A DNA stretch of 64,000 nt, taken from positions 4,841,001-4,905,000 of the forward strand of contig JAGUCH010000008.1 in NCBI GenBank assembly GCA_019096065.1, given 5' to 3'. Numbering within the stretch: the stretch's first letter is position 1; every line of letters begins with the position of its first letter. The DNA is from Paracyclopina nana (taxonomy: Eukaryota; Arthropoda; Copepoda; Cyclopoida; Cyclopettidae). The translations under genes and the position numbers were made by a program. The notes beneath the pieces are model-generated. The model was not told the origin of the DNA. It made no database searches and saw nothing but the letters and a program-made list of their open reading frames with translations. This document shows, in pieces, positions 23,728-35,121 of this stretch.

Positions 23728-26700
23728 ATGGGCGCAAAAGTTGGGCAGGAAACCGTGAAGAATGTAGGTGACCCAAGAAGAAAATCCCACGCACTTTTGC
23801 CAATAACAATCCAAGGTCTTTTTTCTTTGACCACTCAGCTTCTTTATTCGCTGTGGGTTGCTGAAACAAGTTTCTAAGAATCGTTTCCTATTTTCCAGGT
23901 CTGGTTATCCATCGTGGCCCTACTTGGGTCGTTGACCTCAGCCCAACAAGATGTTCTCAACGAGCTTGAGGCCGCCAATGTCACTCCGCTTAAAAGTAAG
24001 TCAAATTTGATTGAACAACTAAGTAGGAGAATTGGGTGCCGAAAGAAAAATGGGGGTGAAAGGTCGCAATTTCCGTTGAAGTACCTTCTTACAATGATTA
24101 TTAGTATACGGCATAGCATGTGACCTATTTCGAATACTCGATATCCCATAATCAATCGCTGCAAGAGAGAAAAGCCGAATTTTCAAGCAAAAAAGAAAAT
24201 TCAAAGAAAATTGCAGGCTCATGAAGTTTAATTGGGGTTTCAGAGTTACAGTACGCAACAAAAGGCATAATAATTTCAGGTTTGGGGAAATAAATGCATG
24301 AGCGTGCAGATTTTGCCAGCTTTATTTCAACAGAAAATGCATGCGATTCAACTTCTTATTTGTTGCAATTTGCTTAAATTGCAGAGTAGATAATATATAG
24401 TACTAGTCGAGGGCCTAGCTCTCTTATAATGGCTTGAATGCACGATGACCCAGTCATTTCCCGTGTCGTGACTTGGGACCACATCATGCATGTGATGACT
24501 TTTAAAGTCTACGTTTTTGTTCTCAGAAGTAGCTCATTTTCGCCTGTCTCTCTTATGGCTGTTGGCAACAGAGGGTCGTGAACTCGAATTAGCAGAATTT
24601 CTTGCTTGAAGCTACAACACCTTCTTCTAGTGGCTGAAGTATTTGCGCAAAATCAGTGCATTGAACCGATATCTTGCAAAAAGATCAGGTTCTCTCGTAA
24701 ATGGCATAACTCAACTCATGTATTATAAGAATTTTTATGTTTTCATTTCTCTGGCACTTGATCGGATGGAACATCCAAAAAGAGGGGAAATCTGAAATCA
24801 GATTCTTGTCAGATTGTTATGGTAAAGTGGTTGGTATATTTACTTTTTGGCGTTTATGGTGAGGGATTGACGAAAATATTTAGAGAAGGTTTGGTCGCAG
24901 GCACAATTTCCGCATAGCATAAGTACTTAGGCATTCCATCTAGCGGATTAATTAGGCACATGGTTTGATCAAAGTAGCACTACAATGGCAGATTTCATAC
25001 TTTCCTAAGGTTTTTTCTGCTCACAAAATAAATGGTGCCTCTGTTTATCTTGACTGATTGTGAGATGATTTTGTATTTACTCTCGGCCTTATGGTACTAT
25101 GCTACAAGATTTATGTGATTACTTCAGGCTCCTTCCGTTCTTTTGCTAGCGTTGATATCATCAATTTTCTTGGCTGGGCCTCTTATTCAGTACGAGGCTT
25201 TGTCTGGCAATAATTCCCCACCAGCATGAATTCATGGCTATAGAGCCAATTTCATAGTTCCTATGTGGGTATTTCACAGCATTTTGCTCGAGCTTTCGCA
25301 CATACTCGCAACACTTTTCCAGAGCTTCCTCGAGGCATCCCTGACTGAACAGTCGTTGGTACTGAGCAATCAGCATGTCCAGATCTTTGTTCACTTTCTT
25401 GACCAACTTGGACTCAACTTTGCTTAGCAGAGGGAAATCAGCTTGGCAGGCTTCGCAGTCACACGTGAATTTGTAGCCAGTTTTCAGCACTGATTGCCTT
25501 TTCTCCCTGTTCATGTTATTGTGATGAACACCGTAGTTGTTAGTGACTTCTTCCCCTTTTGGTATTCCCCTTTTTGCCACCAGGACCATTTGCCCACCCT
25601 GCATTCAAATCAAGGGTAACAAGTGGAGACATTTGTTATAACGAGGCAAACATCTTTCAAAAAGGCAAAACGCCCTTTTTTGCAAAAGAAAGTGAGCGCA
25701 ACATCTGTGTTTGTAAAAGATAAAAAGTGGCCATTTCCTTTCCTCGTTTAAAGATAAGAACATTTTTTTCCAAATCATTCTTTAGCCGCGCTTGCGAGGT
25801 TTAGCAAAAAGAAAACGCAAAAAAATAGAATTTTCCAGCTACTTATAGTATGAATAGCTACTGAGGCTACTTAAGTTTTTGTGGCACGGAAATGATGATT
25901 ATGGCTATATACCTGGAAAAATCGCGAGGTGTTGGCTGCACAAGAGTGATTGAGTAAAACACAGTGGTGATAAATTGCAGATCCCACCATGTCAAGTGGA
26001 ATTCCACCACTCACATCTCCCACCAATCGATAAATAAGGTGAACGTTATGAGTGAAACCAAGCTGAAGCTTGTATAGCAGAGTTCCAATGATAACCTCCA
26101 CATTACTCAACTCATCCTGGAGATACTCAATCCCGTCAAAGAACCCAGTTTGCTTCAAGCTCTCCAAAAGGATAATGGACCTTATGGCAGTTTTTTTCCT
26201 CTCCTCAGTAGAAATGGCCTCTTCGTGGTCGACCAAATTGTACAGATGAATTATTTTCGTCTCGTGCGCATCCAAATTATCCAGATTTTTATCCAGGCCA
26301 AAAGAAGGATCAGTTTTGAGGAATAATTCAGATCGTGCATTTTCGTAGTAAAATGACCAAGGCTTTTTGGCAATGGCCTTCAAGGCCAGGAATAGGCAGC
26401 CTGACCGTTCAAGTTTGTCATCGGTTTTCACTTGGTTTTTGTAGTCTCTGAGGATGAAACGTTCGTGTTTGTGGTAGGATTGCATTGCTTTGTGCAAGCA
26501 TGGGAACGAGCAAAAGTAAATGCCATCCACGACTGGACTGGGATGCCTATTGATGCCAAGCTCTTTCACGCATTCATGGCAGCCTTTCGACTCTGCCTTT
26601 TCCCCATCGAAATGAGTGAAAGATACATTGGCATCTTCGACAGCGACGATGTCACCCGCCTTGATATCCTCATTGGCAACTGTGTAACGACCCTTTGTCT

Positions 26701-29001
26701 CGCTGTACATGACCCTAATCTTGGAGGACAGTCCAGCATGGAAATCATGCTGCTTGCTCAACTTGATCAGAAAATCACTTTCATCCATGACGTGTTCTTC
26801 CTCAAGAGCGTCTTTGCCCTCTTCAATCATTTGATCAGTAGGGATTTTTCCAATGTGGCAGTTGACTTGGCCTATGAAAGCGTCTTTGAGGTCTGCGTTC
26901 ATATTGGGCACATTTTCAACTGCCTGAAAAATAAAAATTGAATGGACGTTCAAAAGGAAAAATTATTTTTACCTTAAGGGCATTTTCAAAGGCTTCTCTC
27001 GCTTTGCTCCATTGCTTCGTGAATAAAAAGCACCTTGCCCGTCGGTCATGAATCATGTAGTCTGCTTTGGGATCAGGACTGAAATGCAATGCTGCCTCAG
27101 TGTCATCCAGGCAAAAGTGGTGCTTTTGAGCCCTAAAAAAGACTGCGGACCGATTGGCATATCCTTGATACACCATTTTCTGCTGCTCTTTCTCATCCAC
27201 ATCCTTGACTTGATGCACCAGCTTTAAATAATAAGTGTAAGCATCACAAGCTTCTTGTAGCTGATTGCTCCTGAAAAATTTGGTTCCTTTGTCCTTCTCG
27301 GCATTAGCGACATCAGCAGTCACCACCACTGATTTATTGTCATCCTCCTTGTCAAAATCCCACTTGTAATCAGTGGTGTAGGAGTGGATCTTCTTGAGCA
27401 ATTTTTCGTTGTACAAATTGTCAATTGCAGAGTCGCTCACTTTATCGGCAATATCTTGGAAAATTGCGTGGAAACTCATTTTTTCTCACTGTTTCTGAAC
27501 CCTATGCACTCTTCAAAAGAAGTGTACTATGTGGAAGCTTGCCAAGAATGCACAAATATACTACTACAATATGGGACACGTGGGCTATTTTAGCTCTCTC
27601 ACTGAAATGTACATTTAGCTTGACACCCAATTAAAAATATGCTCGCTAATCTATGAATTTTGATTTGCAGAGGATGTGGTCAAGGATATTGGCGTATCCT
27701 GCAATTCGGACAACATCACAGTGACCTTCTTCACCACTGAGGAAGTGTTCAATGGCCTCGTGTACCCAAAGGGGTTGTCCAAAAACTCCTCATGCATGAG
27801 TGAATACATCAACCACGACAGCAAGGTGGTCTATGTGATTCCTCTGCTGCTTTGCAACACCATGAGCATCGATGTGGACGATGGTCTGGAGTTCTTCAAC
27901 ACCATCGTCCTCCAGCCTCATAGGAAACTAGTGACGAATCAGGGACGAGGTTATCATATTCGATGCAGGTATCGAACTGAAGAACGAACCTTGCAATCTG
28001 GATTTGATGTGGAGTAAGTATGCTACGCTACCTAGGTTGCGTGAGTTTTATACAGGAAATTCCTATCGTATTTTAGCGGTCTTGGCACAACTCCTTTGCT
28101 AGCGACTGCAGCCATGCCATCCTCCTCGATGAAGATTTACAGGGGTGAGGCTGTGGACGGCCGCATCGCAGAGAGCGTCAAAATTGGCGATCCCCTCACT
28201 ATGGTGGTGTCGATTGATGACCAAGATATCTACGGCATGCACGTATCTGGTTGCTCCGTCCGAGATGGCCTTGGATGGTCTGAGCAAGGCCTGGTCAACT
28301 CCGAAGGCTGCCCACTCGACTTGGAAATCATGGGAGAATTTGAGTACAGCAGCTCCAAGACGACAGCTTTGGTCCACTTCAAGGCGCACAAATTCCCGTA
28401 CACTTCGTCCGTGTATTACCAATGTAATGTCAGATTATGTATCCGACATGCAGGAGGCTGTGAGGACACCGTGAGTTATCCATCCAAAAAATTTTTTGGC
28501 ATTTCATATTTGTGATTTCTTTAAATTAGCCGCCAATCTGTGATGCCAATGGTGAAAACTTGCTGAAAAAGCGGAGGAAAAGGCAAACGCTGGAGTTGGA
28601 CGAAACTTCGGGCCTTTTGTATGATACAGACCGGGAAGATCTCAAGGTCAAAGTTTATCGAGGCCTCTACGTCAAAGATGCAGACGACCTCGATGACGCT
28701 TTCATTGACGAGGATGCTGCACCTACTGAAGTGGTAACCATAGCCAATAATTGATTTATCACGATAATTGCCTAATTATTTATTTGTTTAGCGTACTTAT
28801 GATCCCAGCACCATTTGTTTCCCACAAAGGGATTTCGCCATCGGCATCGCCATTGCTGGCCTCGTGCTCATCCTTATTGTCATCATAGCCATTTTGTGCC
28901 TCCTTTCGAAGAGAAGACGCCAAAAGGATCTGTCTACAACTGGCTCCTCCATTTACAGTGGGCCTTACACAAACACTGCCTTTTCTTCGCATAGCAGCTA
29001 A
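23728..29001 (+). CDS. ZP-domain cuticle protein, miniature/dusky-like
   Basis: Apical extracellular-matrix organiser of epidermis, judged by family. Exons: 23728-23763, 23899-23995, 27671-28013, 28077-28470, 28530-28733, 28792-29001; 427 aa, all phases consistent. A signal peptide (VWLSIVALLGSLTSA) precedes a ZP domain with ten cysteines (about 55-294), including the CSVRDGLGWSEQGLVNSEGC and YYQCNVRLCIRHAGGC regions typical of insect ZP proteins. A dibasic furin-type site KKRRKR is at 303-308, followed by an acidic linker. One transmembrane helix (about 373-396, FAIGIAIAGLVLILIVIIAI) and a short cytosolic tail end the protein. Exon 1 (12 codons) is the least certain part. The 3.7-kb intron 23996-27670 contains the SMYD4-like gene on the other strand. 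Confidence 0.88.
25161..27479 (-). CDS. SMYD4-like SET/MYND protein (putative lysine methyltransferase)
   Basis: Exons: 27479-26973, 26923-25913, 25598-25161; 651 aa. The N-terminus has TPR-like helices (about 60-190: GTKFFRSNQLQEACDAYTYYL, YANRSAVFF). A SET domain split by a MYND-like insert follows: SET-N at about 237-275 (SKIRVMYSETKGRYTV), insert at about 284-320 (CHEC...YFCSFPC...H), NHSC near 494, the NNYGVHH block, and a post-SET CDCEAC. The order TPR-SET-MYND-SET matches SMYD4. The MYND insert keeps a CX2C and a later CX3C plus His, but is shorter than usual. Methyltransferase activity is inferred only. The gene lies entirely inside an intron of the antisense ZP gene. Confidence 0.85.
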
Positions 29002-29388
29002 TTTGAACTATATTATACGACAAGAAGTGTGTTGTGAACATTTAGTGGAATCGAGTGAATGTGACCAGAGTGTGACGATTTTTACCTCCCGTATTACTTA
29101 CGCGCATATATACGTAGTAGTTGTTGAACAAGTAACAAATGTGTGTGCCATATGCATACAAATTGCATGCAATTTTACATTTACAATTGTATACACACGA
29201 CTTAACCCGTCCTCGGGCATTCTTTCGATTTTTCACCTACATAGTGTTGGAAATATAGAACAAATAATTCCACATAAATCCAGCTCAAGACTGCGGAAAT
29301 AATTTACGATCGGACGCATAATTGAATTTTTGCTGACTTGAGCGAAAAATCATAGTTACAATGGCCAGAGCTAATCATTGCTGCGAAA
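29002..29388. other. Intergenic region between the ZP gene and the protease
   Basis: Holds the ZP 3' UTR and the protease promoter. It contains ATGCATACA/TTGCATGC-rich and ACATA-rich stretches near 29140-29190. No coding sequence, and no AATAAA that clearly belongs to the ZP gene apart from AT-rich runs near 29262. Confidence 0.4.
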
Positions 29389-30718
29389 ATGGAGGCATTT
29401 GTAACATTAGTGATGTGCCTACTTATCGCTAAAGCGGACAGTGCATGCATACATTCATTTCATATGGAGCAAAATATGGAAACTTCCTTAACTGTGAAAA
29501 TGGGATGTGAAGTAAGGGTTGATTTTGCTCCAGGACTCATCAGTCAAGTTACATGCAATCCAGTGGCGGCAGATTTATCTTTGGACATGTGCACCGATAA
29601 AGCCCTAACGATAATCAGTGGTGACAATGGCGAGGAAGACACATTTTGCATCATTACAGATGATGTGAAAAACGCTGGAAGAAGACTGCAGAGTAGCATC
29701 ACAAGGCAATATAAAAACCAGCGCAGTCTCACGTTCAAGGTGGATTTCATGAAAAGAATGATGGATGCAGCCATGACAGCTTGTTCAATTTCCACAAAAG
29801 AAAATGACATCGCTCAAATAAGAGGATTTTCTTCGTTGAAGGAGGGCATGCTAGGTTTACCAGTTGGCTTTGATTTCTTAAATGAAGCACTTGATTGTGG
29901 CAAAGTCAAAGTTATTCCCGAGGAGAGCAGAATTTTTGGAGGGCAAGAAGCAATTGAGCATAATTACAATTTCATGGTTGTTCTTATCAAGGAAGACAGA
30001 AATGGTGAGGTGGAAAAAACTTATCGCAGCTTCTGTCATAACTGACTTTTGGCAGGTAACAGGGCGCTTTGCGGAGGAATTATTCTTTCTGACACCAAAG
30101 TCGTGACTGCAGCTCATTGCACTTATGGAGCAGCAAGAATTTGGGTCTTTTACGGTGTGCACAAATTGAGCGAAGCTAGGTCTAGGAGAAACATGAAGAG
30201 CTACATCATTCACGAGGATTATAAATTTCCCAACCATGACATCTCCATAATCACAGTGGATGAGCCGTTTCCCTTTTCTGCTAATGTGGGTAAATCCTGC
30301 TTGCCGAACATCATGAGTCAAGGTTTGAAATCAAGCGGAGATAAATTATTGGCTGTAGGGTGGGGAAGAACAGAGACAGAAAGGTAAAACAAGAAGCTCT
30401 TGAAATGCTTAAAGAATGTATAAATGTATTTCTAGAATAAGCAATGTGCTAAAAGAGAGCTTTTTCTCAACTATTGATGCTGGCAGTTGTCGAAAGGTTT
30501 TTGGCAACTTCCTTGACAGCTCAGTGATTTGTACGCAAGACGTTGAAGGAGAGTCGGTGTGTCAAGGTGATTCTGGATCAGCATTGGGGAGGGTTGAAAA
30601 TGGGAGGTTTGTTCTCTACGGAGTGATTTCATTCACTGCAAGCAGTTGCTCTCAAGGCTTTCCAGCTGGATACACTGGGATTCAAAGCCACATGGATTGG
30701 ATCATGAAACATACTTAG
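29389..30718 (+). CDS. Secreted S1-family serine protease with an unrecognised N-terminal domain
   Basis: Exons: 29389-30004, 30056-30383, 30436-30718; 408 aa, with introns of only 51-52 nt. A signal peptide (MEAFVTLVMCLLIAKADSA) is followed by a Cys-containing region of about 160 residues that I do not recognise; it could be a degenerate CUB-like fold. The trypsin-fold domain starts at Ile182 after Arg (R-IFGG activation site). The triad is complete: His226 (TAAHC), Asp267 (NHDISI), Ser361 (GDSGSA). The position equivalent to chymotrypsin 189 is Ser355, which argues against trypsin-like Arg/Lys specificity. The usual SGGP after the catalytic Ser is SGSA. The stop is 4 nt before an AATAAA. 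Active zymogen status is inferred. Confidence 0.9.
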
Positions 30719-31182
30719 CTATAATAAAGAGCTACAAAATCTTCAGTGATGTCTTTAAAGAGCTCATCTCTCACTTGAAGTCTATGCTGTAAAAGATCAG
30801 CTAACAGCTTCAATTCCAGCTTGAGATCTAGGCTTTCGGGATCACCCAGGATGCAGCTCAATGATGCGTTAATTGAGCTCACAAAATTTTCGTAGGTGAA
30901 AGCCAAAGATTCCGGCATTAGGTGAGCTGGTAATATGCTTAGAGGGTGCTTCCACTGTGAGAGGGCTTCAGAGATGTACAACTTATCTGTCTGCTGAATC
31001 TTGAAAAATACATCATTGGAGTCTATGACATCTTCAAAGTCCTGCATGCCACAATTCAGTGACAGTGACTTGACACGAGCTATGCGTCCACCAGCATAGC
31101 CTCCATTGACCAATGCGTTCCCAATGGCATTGAATATTTTCCCGTAGGTCATGGTGTTGTCATCCACGCTTGTAGCAAACTC
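30715..31182 (-). CDS. Unrecognised protein downstream of TXNL4A
   Basis: Open frame preceded by an AG acceptor-like site (AG at 31184-31183; the coding frame has a stop just before it). The first ATG is at about 31152, giving roughly 145 residues (MTYGKIFNAIGNALVNGGYAGG... to ...ITEDFVALYYS). It is mostly helical in look, with Leu-rich segments (LELKLLADLLQHRL); it has no signal peptide or transmembrane helix. I do not recognise it. Either it is a complete short gene whose 5' UTR starts at a cis- or trans-splice acceptor, or a terminal exon whose upstream exon I could not find. It follows TXNL4A by about 90-120 nt on the same strand, and its stop overlaps that of the serine protease. Confidence 0.5.
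   Translation of the reverse strand, partial: EFATSVDDNTMTYGKIFNAIGNALVNGGYAGGRIARVKSLSLNCGMQDFEDVIDSNDVFFKIQQTDKLYISEALSQWKHPLSILPAHLMPESLAFTYENFVSSINASLSCILGDPESLDLKLELKLLADLLQHRLQVRDELFKDITEDFVALYYS
30723..30728 (+). terminator. Poly(A) signal of the serine protease
   Basis: AATAAA begins 4 nt after the protease stop, inside the 3' end of the opposing minus-strand ORF, so the two transcripts must overlap tail to tail. Confidence 0.55.
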
Positions 31183-31268
31183 CTAAAGGATCGAAAACTT
31201 TTAAGCCAAAATAACGAAGCCAAAGTAGGAAGCGGAATCAAAAAGACAAAGATTTGGCCGTTTTGAGC

Positions 31269-31697
31269 TCAGTATCTGTATTTCGTGGAGTAGTCTTTAG
31301 GGGAGACGACAAGACCACGGCCTTTACGAGCTCCTCTAAATACTGTCTCAATGATGGCAACCATTTCGTCCTTGTCCTCGATGGGCCAATTGATCTTATT
31401 GTTGTTGCCAGTTCCCAGATCAATCATGATGTGCTTGTTCCGGAAGAAAAACATGCACGTGCACGGATCGTACAGCTCGTACATTTTGTTGAAATCCGGA
31501 ACTTGGGAAATGTCAACGAGGTAAATGGTGCAGAAGTTCTTGACCTTCTCCGCGATGCTGAACAGAGTCTCGTCCATTTTCATGCAAGTGGGGTCCCAAT
31601 CGTGGCCAAAACGAATGACAACAACCTTGTCCTCCTCACTTAGGATGGCCTGGTCAACTTGCCAGCCATTTTCCAAGTGCGGTAACATAAACGACAT
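31269..31697 (-). CDS. TXNL4A: TXNL4A/Dim1, U5 snRNP thioredoxin-like protein
   Basis: Spliceosomal U5 15-kDa protein (Dim1/Dib1), a component of the U4/U6.U5 tri-snRNP needed before B-complex activation. Single exon, 142 aa, exactly the family length. It is nearly identical to human: HLENGWQVDQAILSEEDK, FGHDWDPTCMKMDE, LGTGNNNKINW and the C-terminal RGARKGRGLVVSPKDYSTKYRY region. It keeps the thioredoxin fold without a CXXC redox centre. Its ATG lies 21 nt after the stop of LSM2 on the same strand, too short for an ordinary terminator plus promoter. Confidence 0.98.
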   Translation of the reverse strand: MSFMLPHLENGWQVDQAILSEEDKVVVIRFGHDWDPTCMKMDETLFSIAEKVKNFCTIYLVDISQVPDFNKMYELYDPCTCMFFFRNKHIMIDLGTGNNNKINWPIEDKDEMVAIIETVFRGARKGRGLVVSPKDYSTKYRY

Positions 31698-31718
31698 GAT
31701 GAATAGTTGGTTGAACTT

Positions 31719-32003
31719 TCACTTGGCTTGAACAAACTCCTTGCGAGTGGCGTCTTGTAAAAGCTGGGTGTCTACCTCGTCAGCTGGAAGTTGCACGTAT
31801 CGAACCACGGATCCTCGAATGAAAGTGGACTTCACCGAGGACATGTGAGGATGCTTCTCCGGATCAGTCACCGAGATGTCGGTCAATTTGATATTCAAAT
31901 ATTGATCAACGCTGTGCAAAGTTCCACAAATGGACAGATCGTTTTTCAGCTCAACCACGACGTCTTTGCCGACCAGGGATTTGAAAAAGGAGTAGAAAAG
32001 CAT
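31719..32003 (-). CDS. LSM2: LSM2, U6 snRNA-associated Sm-like protein
   Basis: Subunit of the Lsm2-8 ring on U6 snRNA and the cytoplasmic Lsm1-7 decay ring. Single exon, 94 aa (human 95). It opens with MLFYSFFKSLVGKDVVVELK and has both Sm motifs (ICGTLHSVDQYLNIKL and FIRGSVVRYV), ending QLPADEVDTQLLQDATRKE. It is the first gene of a tight minus-strand run with TXNL4A, and divergent from eIF3B, whose ATG is 676 nt away. Both LSM2 and TXNL4A are spliceosome components, so co-transcription would be functionally coherent. Confidence 0.98.
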   Translation of the reverse strand: MLFYSFFKSLVGKDVVVELKNDLSICGTLHSVDQYLNIKLTDISVTDPEKHPHMSSVKSTFIRGSVVRYVQLPADEVDTQLLQDATRKEFVQAK

Positions 32004-32679
32004 TATAGCTCTCCAGCTACCATTGAGACCGTCAAGTTTACAAAACTCAAAATCTCAAAAACGTTCGGGATTCTGAACTCGGATTTTTACACTTTTTCCT
32101 TTACTAAAGTCACTATTATAGCACCAAATCGTCACAAAATCCGCCAAATTGTGATTGGCTAGAATTAAAAATAATGCTATCTGGTATTTAAGAAGGAAAA
32201 GTTATGTATTCTACATTAAGCGACATAAAAGCTGCAAAAACGCCAAATTTGTGCGGTCAGTTTCGTCAAACAAAACTGTAACACTTTGGAGTATTTTTGT
32301 TGCTTCATTTGTTACAGCCAGAAAGTTGAGAGAAGCGCCACTTTATTGAAGATCGAAGAACACGCAATATGGTAGCCTTTTTCAGCTGCGTGTCGATTTC
32401 GGCATCGCTTCCTGCCGCATGCACGCTGATTGTTTCCGATAGCTCGCAGAGTGAAAGATCTCGCCGATTTTGAGGTAAGGTTTTTGGCCTGGTTTTCTCG
32501 CTACTTTTAAGTTATTTTGTGATGAAACTTTGAACTCAACTTGATACATTTCATGATGGTTTGATCGATAGGCCTGAGATAATTTCTGGAATTTCAGGAA
32601 TCGAGCCCAGTTTTCGCATAACTAATGACCTCTTCTTTTTTTCCAACAGATTTAATAGCCCTCAAATCACGTAACCATC
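32004..32679. promoter_or_regulatory. Divergent promoter region LSM2/eIF3B with eIF3B 5' UTR intron
   Basis: Contains the presumed start sites of LSM2 (minus) and eIF3B (plus). A GAG|GTAAGG donor at about 32474 and a pyrimidine-rich TTTTTTTCCAACAG acceptor ending at 32650 suggest a non-coding first exon for eIF3B and a roughly 175-nt 5' UTR intron. Confidence 0.45.
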
Positions 32680-34927
32680 ATGGTTGATCGAATGAAGCTT
32701 GAGGTGAGTGATGAAGTTTTCCCCTGTTGTTAGTCAATCTGAGTGATGATTTTCTTAAGTTGCGATCTCCGTGAGCAAACTTATGGCTTAATCTTTTCTG
32801 AAACAAAAAAGCTAGAGATTCGTTGCCTCTTTTTTGAGTTCTGTTTTTCACGAAAATATTTGTTTTCAGGCTGATGATGCCGAGTACGATGAAGCAGACA
32901 TGGATTTCAGCGATCCTGAGGACTTTGTCGATGACATCACCGACGAAGAGCTAATGCCGGATATTTTGCGCCAACGCCCCAAAGAATCCGATGGAGTTGA
33001 CAGCGTGATCATTATTGATGGCATTCCCGTTGTTGGTGCTGAAAGGGTTGACAAGCTGAAGGGCGTCATCCGGAAAATCTACCAGAAATATGGAAAAATC
33101 ATCACTGAGCACTATCCTCTGAACGAAAAGGGTGAAACGAAGGGCTACATTTTCCTGGAGTTTTCCAAGCATCAAGATGCTGTCGAAGCTGTCAAGCACA
33201 CGGCCAACTATAAGCTTGACAAGCATCACAATTTCAGCGTCAATTTGTTCTCCGACTTTGAAAAGTACGAGGCAATCACTGAAGAGTGGGAGCCTCCCAA
33301 AGAAGAGCCCTACACCAATCAGGCAGAAAGGAAGTCATTCTTGTTGAATGAAGCTGCTCACGACCAGTATGCTTGCGTTTTCCACGGCGGCGACAAGGTT
33401 GGAGTGTTCAGGAATGCTCTGCCTGAAGCGCAAGCTGACGAAGTCCGCGATAGATGGACCGAGTCGTACATCAGATGGTCGCCACAAGGCTCCTACTTGG
33501 CAACTTTCCACGCTAAAGGCATTGCTCTTTGGGGTGGAGCCAAGTTCCAGAAAATTGCCAGGTTCAGCCATCCCGGAGTGCAGTTCATTGACTTTTCTCC
33601 ATGCGAGAGGTACATCATCACCTACAGTCCCAATGTGGATCCAAGGTTCGCTGAAGATGCATCTGCTCTGATCATCTGGGAAGCCAGGACTGGAATGAAG
33701 AAGAGGGCCTTCCATGCTGACCACTATCATCCCAATGTGTGGCCAGTGTTCAAGTGGTCCTGCGATGACAAGTACTTTGCACGAATGACCACTGATGGTG
33801 CTTTGAGCATTTATGAGACGCCTTCCTTTGGCCTTCTGGACAAGAAGAGCATCAAGGTCAACGGCATGCGGGACTTCACTTGGTCGCCCACTGAGAACAT
33901 CCTTGCTTACTGGGTTGCTGAGGATAAAGATGTCCCTGCCAGAGTCACCCTGGTAGAAATTCCCTCGAGAAACGAGGTCAGGGTGAAGAACTTGTTCAAC
34001 GTGGCTGATTGTAAGATGCATTGGCAGAAAACAGGTGACTACCTTTGCGTCAAGGTTGACCGGTACTCCAAGCTGCGCAAAGAGAAAGAAGACATCAAGT
34101 ATGCTGGCCTCTATTCCAACTTTGAGGTTTTCCACATGAGAGAAAAGCAGATCCCTGTGGATTCGGTGGAGATCAAAGAGCCAGTGCAAGCTTTTGCCTG
34201 GGAGCCCGTGGGTACCAAGTTTGCCATCATCCACGGCGAAAGCCAGGCTGTCTCGGTCAGCTTTTACTCCGTGACAACCGGCCAAACTCCCACATTGATG
34301 AAGAAGTACGAGAGGAAAACTGCCAACCACATCTTCTGGAGTCCCAGTGGTCAATTTGTTGTCTTGGCAGGTCTGAGGAACATGAATGGAGTGTTGGAAT
34401 TCATTGACACTTCTGACTTCACTGCGATGAATTCTGGAGAGCATTTTATGGCGACAGACATTGAATGGGATCCAACTGGAAGGTATGTCATGAGCGGAGT
34501 ATCCTGGTGGGGCCATAAGGTGGACAACGCCTACTGGATTTGGTCCTTCCAAGGGAAACTGCTCAAGAAGTTTGCCATGGAAAAATTTTGCCAATTCCTG
34601 TGGAGGCCAAGGCCTCCATGCTTCCTTTCAATCAAGGAAATCAAGGAGATCAAGAAAAACTTGAAGAAGTACTCTGTTGAGTTCGATGTCATTGACAAGA
34701 TGAAGATCAGTGAAATCTCGAAGGAGCTCTTGGAGAAGAGGCAAAATGCCCGCTCGAAGTACGAAGCTTACAGAGCTAAAAAGAACACAGAGTTCCAAGC
34801 CCGAAAGGCCCAAAGGATAGCTTTGAGAAATGGAGTTGACACCGATAGCTTGAAGGACGATAACCAAGAGTTGGAAGAGGAAGTTGTGGAGATGATGGTC
34901 AACGAAGAAGTCACTGTTGTAGATTAA
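32680..34927 (+). CDS. EIF3B: Eukaryotic translation initiation factor 3 subunit B
   Basis: Scaffold subunit of eIF3 that binds the 40S subunit and eIF3i/g. Exon 1 is 32680-32703 (MVDRMKLE), followed by a 166-nt intron and one long exon 32870-34927; 693 aa. An acidic N-terminus (EYDEADMDFSDPEDFVDDI) precedes the RRM (about 46-135: SVIIIDGIPVVG, KGYIFLEF), then a WD-type beta-propeller (about 190-570, including YIRWSPQGSYLATFHAKGIALWGG and HIFWSPSGQFVVLAG), and a helical C-terminus rich in Lys/Glu that binds eIF3i/g. The N-terminal extension is short, as in invertebrates. A 419-codon antisense open frame across this exon is a shadow. Confidence 0.97.
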
Positions 34928-35121
34928 AGCCCTTTTTGACCCTTTTCACCTATGTATTGAAAAACATGTCCGAAATGGCAAAATAGACTGTTTTGATGTC
35001 GGATGTGGAAAGACGAATCAATTTTTTACTAATGTTCCAACTTTGTTAAACTTTGGATATCAACAACCTTTTTTCAGTTTCCCACGAAAGTAGTATTTTC
35101 GTTTGTGACGGACAGCAGCCG

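Noticed and set aside
33335-34594. 419-codon open frame antisense to eIF3B
   Set aside because: It lies entirely over the strongly conserved eIF3B exon and shows no family similarity; it is a shadow created by codon bias.
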